NCBI GenBank assembly: GCA_019720975.1
Contig: JAGVSJ010000007.1
Location: 1 to 64,000, forward strand
DNA from: Candidatus Sysuiplasma superficiale
GTDB taxonomy: Archaea > Thermoplasmatota > Thermoplasmata > Sysuiplasmatales > Sysuiplasmataceae
Direction of reading: 5' to 3'
Length of the DNA: 64,000 bases
Numbering within the stretch: the stretch's first letter is position 1; every line of letters starts with the position of its first letter. Below are positions 61,150 through 64,000 of the stretch, piece by piece. The notes beneath the pieces are model-generated. The model was given only the letters and a program-made list of their open reading frames with translations, was not told the origin of the DNA and did no database searches. The position numbers and the translations under genes were made by a program.

Positions 61150-64000
61150 CTATAGCCTTTCTATCCCCGGCTTCCCGTTTATACCGAACTCTATCGCTTC
61201 AATTATTGCCCTCGCACCGTTGATAGTCGTCACAAGTGGTATGTTTGTCTCGACAGCAAGCCTCCTCATCATGGCACCATCTCTCAGACTCCCTGAGCTT
61301 ATCTTTGGTGTATTGATGACCAGCGACACCTTTCCAGCGCGCATCAGTCCGAGGGCGTCAGGCTTGAGGTTCTCTGATATCCTGTATGCTCTGACCGCAT
61401 CTATACCATTGGACTTGAGATACTCCTGTGTCCCCCGGGTAGCGTATATGGTGAAGCCAAGCTTCTCCATCCTGCTGGCAAGGGGAAGGAGAGGTGCTTT
61501 GTCCTCATCACGAACTGTCATGTATACCGAACCCTTCTCGGGAAGTGCGATGCCTGCGGCTGTGAATGCCTTCCAGTAGGCCTCTGCGTAGGTCTTGCCG
61601 AGGCCCATTACCTCTCCAGTGCTCTTCATCTCAGGACCGAGGACGCTGTCAACACCGCGGAGCTTGAGGAATGGGAAAACAGATACCTTAACCGCGATCC
61701 TGTCCTGCCTCTTGCTATGGAGATCGAACTCATCAAGAGAGTGGCCGAGGATGACCTTTGTCGCTATCTTGGAAAGCGGAACGCCTGTCGCCTTGGAAAC
61801 AAACGGTACTGTTCTGCTGCCTCTTGGGTTCGCCTCAAGAACTGAAATCCCCGACTTTCTGACAGCAAACTGATAGTTCGCAAGTCCCCTGACACCCAGA
61901 GCGGATGTGAGCAGTTCCGTCTGCCTTATGATCTCATCTATCTCACTCCGCGACAGTGTATGCGGCGGAAGGACCATGGTTGCGTCACCGGAATGAACAC
62001 CTGCCTGCTCAACATGCTCCATTATTCCGGCGATATATGTTTTCGAACCGTCAGATACAACATCGACATCCACCTCTACAGCACCTGAAAGGTAGCGTTC
62101 CAGAAGGAGCGTGTTGCCGGCATCCACGCGCACGCCCTCGAGATACCATTCTAGCTGTTCCCTGTCTGTGACTATCTCCATTCCCCTCCCACCTATTATG
62201 TGCGATGGCCTGAGAATGATTGGGTATCCCAGCTTTTCAGCAGCCCTGAACGCCTCTTCCTTTGACGATACAGAGATTGATTCCGGCTGCTCAAGTCCGA
62301 GCTTTCTCACAAAATCGGAGAAACGTTTTCTGTCCCCGGCAAGGGAAAGCGATTCAGCCTGTGTGCCAAGTATTCTAACCCTTCTGTCTGAGGCGAGAGC
62401 CATGGCTGCATTGAGAGCGGTCTGCCCACCGAACTGCGTCATAACCCCGAACGGCTTTTCCCTCTCAACCACATTCAGTATGTCCTCGGCTGTTAGTGGC
62501 TCGAAGTACAGGCGGCTGCTCAGATCAAAGTCGGTTGAGACTGTTTCCGGATTGTTGTTTATCACAATTGCGTCGTATCCCTCTTCTCTGGTTGTAATTG
62601 CAGCATGCACGCAGCAGTAATCAAACTCGATTCCCTGGCCAATTCTTATCGGGCCTCCGCCTATGATGAGTACTGATCTGCGTTCGCCTCTGGAGACTTC
62701 ATCCTCGCCGGCGGCTGTGCTGTAATAGTAGGGGGTCTGAGCTTCGAATTCGGATGCACAGGTATCAACCATCCTGTACACGCGCCTTGGCACCGCCGTC
62801 CTGCCCGAAATACGCTTTATGTACTGTGCAGTGAACCCTGTTTCGACTGCCTCCTCGATTGCCTCCCGGCTTCCTGCAGACAGCCTTTTCTCAATGTCAA
62901 CAAGCCTACGCAACTTGTTCAGGAAGAACATATTCCAGTGGCAGAGACCTTGCAGCTTCTCCGCAGGTATTCCGCGGCGCAGCGCCTCTATCAGACAGAA
63001 GAGCCTCCTGTCCGTCGGTACAGCGATCTCAGATATGAGCTGGCTGTCGCTGAATCCGGCTGCTTCACCGGTATCGAGATCTATCAGCCCCAGCTCCAGG
63101 GAACGGATGGCCTTAAGCAATGCCTCTTCGATCGTTCGGCCGATGGCCATTGTTTCTCCGGTACTCTTCATCTGTGTTCCAATCTTTCTGTCTGCCATCC
63201 TGAACTTGTCGAATGGCCAGCGCGGTATTTTCACAACGACATAATCAAGAGATGGCTCGAACGCTGCCTTTGTCTTTTTGGTTATGGCGTTGTCAATCTC
63301 ATCCAAATGGAAACCCAGCGCTATCTTAGCAGCCACACGAGCGATAGGGTAACCGGTAGCCTTGGACGCCAGCGCCGAACTTCTGGAAACCCTTGGATTG
63401 ACTTCCACCACCCTGAATTCCCTCGTGACAGGATGGACTGCAAACTGCACATTGCATGCACCCTCTATTCCAAGCGTTTCCACGATCCTTATTGCCGCAG
63501 AGCGCAGCATCTGATGTTCCCTGTCACTGAGCGTCTGTGCCGGCGCAACAACTATGCTCTCGCCGGTGTGAACGCCCATCGGGTCAAAATTCTCCATGCT
63601 GCACACAATGATGCTGTTACCTGCAGAGTCCCTTACAACCTCATATTCGAATTCTTCCCAGTTCAGTATGCTTTCCTCAACGATCACCTGTCCTATCCTT
63701 GAGCTTGCAAGGCCTGTGCCCACAATGTATTCCAGCTCCTCCTCATTCCTTGCAATTCCGCTTCCTGTCCCACCAAGAGTGTAGGCTGAACGTATCATCA
63801 CCGGAAAACCACCGAGTCTCTTCACGTATTCCCTCGAATCGTGTATTGACGTGCAAGTGAAGCTTCTTGCGACAGGAAGCCCCGCCTTTGTCATTGTTTC
63901 CCGGAAGAGCTCCCTGTCCTCGGATGCAGCTATTGCGCTCGCATTTGAGCCCAGAAGCCTTACGCCATACCTTGAGAGTATGCCCCTTTCTGAAAGTTCG
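61150..64000 (-). CDS. carB: Carbamoyl-phosphate synthase large subunit (partial, runs off the right edge)
   Basis: Combines ammonia, bicarbonate and ATP into carbamoyl phosphate for pyrimidine and arginine synthesis. The frame is open to base 64000; about 105 N-terminal residues lie outside the window. Two ATP-grasp halves are visible: TLGGTGSGIARNEEELEYIV and, near position 62.2 kb, PIILRPSHIIGGRGMEIVTD. The oligomerisation segment between them and a C-terminal MGS-like allosteric domain (GFTIYATRGTQEYLKSNGID) complete the layout. The GGGPIRIGQGIEFDYCC motif marks the second half. carA is expected outside. Confidence 0.96.
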   Translation of the reverse strand, partial: ELSERGILSRYGVRLLGSNASAIAASEDRELFRETMTKAGLPVARSFTCTSIHDSREYVKRLGGFPVMIRSAYTLGGTGSGIARNEEELEYIVGTGLASSRIGQVIVEESILNWEEFEYEVVRDSAGNSIIVCSMENFDPMGVHTGESIVVAPAQTLSDREHQMLRSAAIRIVETLGIEGACNVQFAVHPVTREFRVVEVNPRVSRSSALASKATGYPIARVAAKIALGFHLDEIDNAITKKTKAAFEPSLDYVVVKIPRWPFDKFRMADRKIGTQMKSTGETMAIGRTIEEALLKAIRSLELGLIDLDTGEAAGFSDSQLISEIAVPTDRRLFCLIEALRRGIPAEKLQGLCHWNMFFLNKLRRLVDIEKRLSAGSREAIEEAVETGFTAQYIKRISGRTAVPRRVYRMVDTCASEFEAQTPYYYSTAAGEDEVSRGERRSVLIIGGGPIRIGQGIEFDYCCVHAAITTREEGYDAIVINNNPETVSTDFDLSSRLYFEPLTAEDILNVVEREKPFGVMTQFGGQTALNAAMALASDRRVRILGTQAESLSLAGDRKRFSDFVRKLGLEQPESISVSSKEEAFRAAEKLGYPIILRPSHIIGGRGMEIVTDREQLEWYLEGVRVDAGNTLLLERYLSGAVEVDVDVVSDGSKTYIAGIMEHVEQAGVHSGDATMVLPPHTLSRSEIDEIIRQTELLTSALGVRGLANYQFAVRKSGISVLEANPRGSRTVPFVSKATGVPLSKIATKVILGHSLDEFDLHSKRQDRIAVKVSVFPFLKLRGVDSVLGPEMKSTGEVMGLGKTYAEAYWKAFTAAGIALPEKGSVYMTVRDEDKAPLLPLASRMEKLGFTIYATRGTQEYLKSNGIDAVRAYRISENLKPDALGLMRAGKVSLVINTPKISSGSLRDGAMMRRLAVETNIPLVTTINGARAIIEAIEFGINGKPGIERL

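Noticed and set aside
1-64000. CRISPR arrays, cas genes, rRNA genes
   Set aside because: No regularly spaced repeats, Cas motifs or rRNA segments were seen on either strand.

Overview
The window reads as a chromosome segment of a thermoplasmatal archaeon (Thermoplasmata, probably an acidophilic Thermoplasmatales relative). The evidence is a compact LSm (Sm1)–L37e–purF operon, a 293-residue tricorn-factor-F1-type prolyl peptidase, diphthine synthase, Trm5, a DCD-type archaeal dUTPase, RqcH/NEMF, and an archaeal aromatic pathway (ADTH synthase, DHQ synthase II, GHMP shikimate kinase). Many genes start at, or just downstream of, the point expected from a TATA box, so leaderless transcripts look common. 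Operon-internal genes overlap as ATGA or GTGA. These placements rest on motifs read by eye; no database search was possible.

Region 1 (1–7.9 kb): the end of an IS630-like element lies at the left edge. A bacterial-type cytochrome P450 follows, divergent from a PadR regulator that heads two ABC-2 export systems. Next is the LSm–L37e–purF operon.

Region 2 (7.9–19.8 kb): an insertion-sequence graveyard. It holds a decayed DDE transposase, tRNA-Ala(GGC), an IS701-like element with inverted repeats, remnants of exported-protein genes, an IS630-like remnant joined to a Hint-like domain, a decapitated beta-lactamase-family gene and a complete ISH3-like element with a 6-bp target duplication. Among these sit a sulfonate/nitrate-type ABC importer, a separate AAA-associated C-terminal-domain protein and a TauE/SafE–DUF1634 pair.

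Region 3 (19.9–44.3 kb): mostly housekeeping genes. They include a D-2-hydroxyacid dehydrogenase, a flippase, an intron-bearing tRNA-Thr(GGU), RqcH, a P5C-dehydrogenase-like ALDH, a CPA2 antiporter, a degenerate FtsZ-like protein, dphB, trm5, dut, gcvH, a nucleoside phosphorylase, an aldose epimerase and a HAD phosphatase. The most unusual pair is a 1340-residue surface protein, whose cytoplasmic tail looks like a roadblock/longin-type domain, next to a Ras/Rab-like small GTPase.

Region 4 (44.3–60.6 kb): one apparent 16-gene minus-strand operon encodes the whole route from aspartate to chorismate, tryptophan and prephenate-derived tyrosine precursors. The order is ADTH synthase, aroB', aroD–aroE fusion, aroK, aroA, aroC, chorismate mutase–tyrA, asd, lysC, trpE, G, D, C, F, B, A. 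Aspartate kinase and aspartate-semialdehyde dehydrogenase belong here because the archaeal pathway begins from aspartate semialdehyde. A divergent HTH–ACT regulator shares a perfect 10-bp inverted repeat with the operon promoter and is the obvious candidate regulator.

Region 5 (61.1–64.0 kb): the large subunit of carbamoyl-phosphate synthase runs off the right edge.
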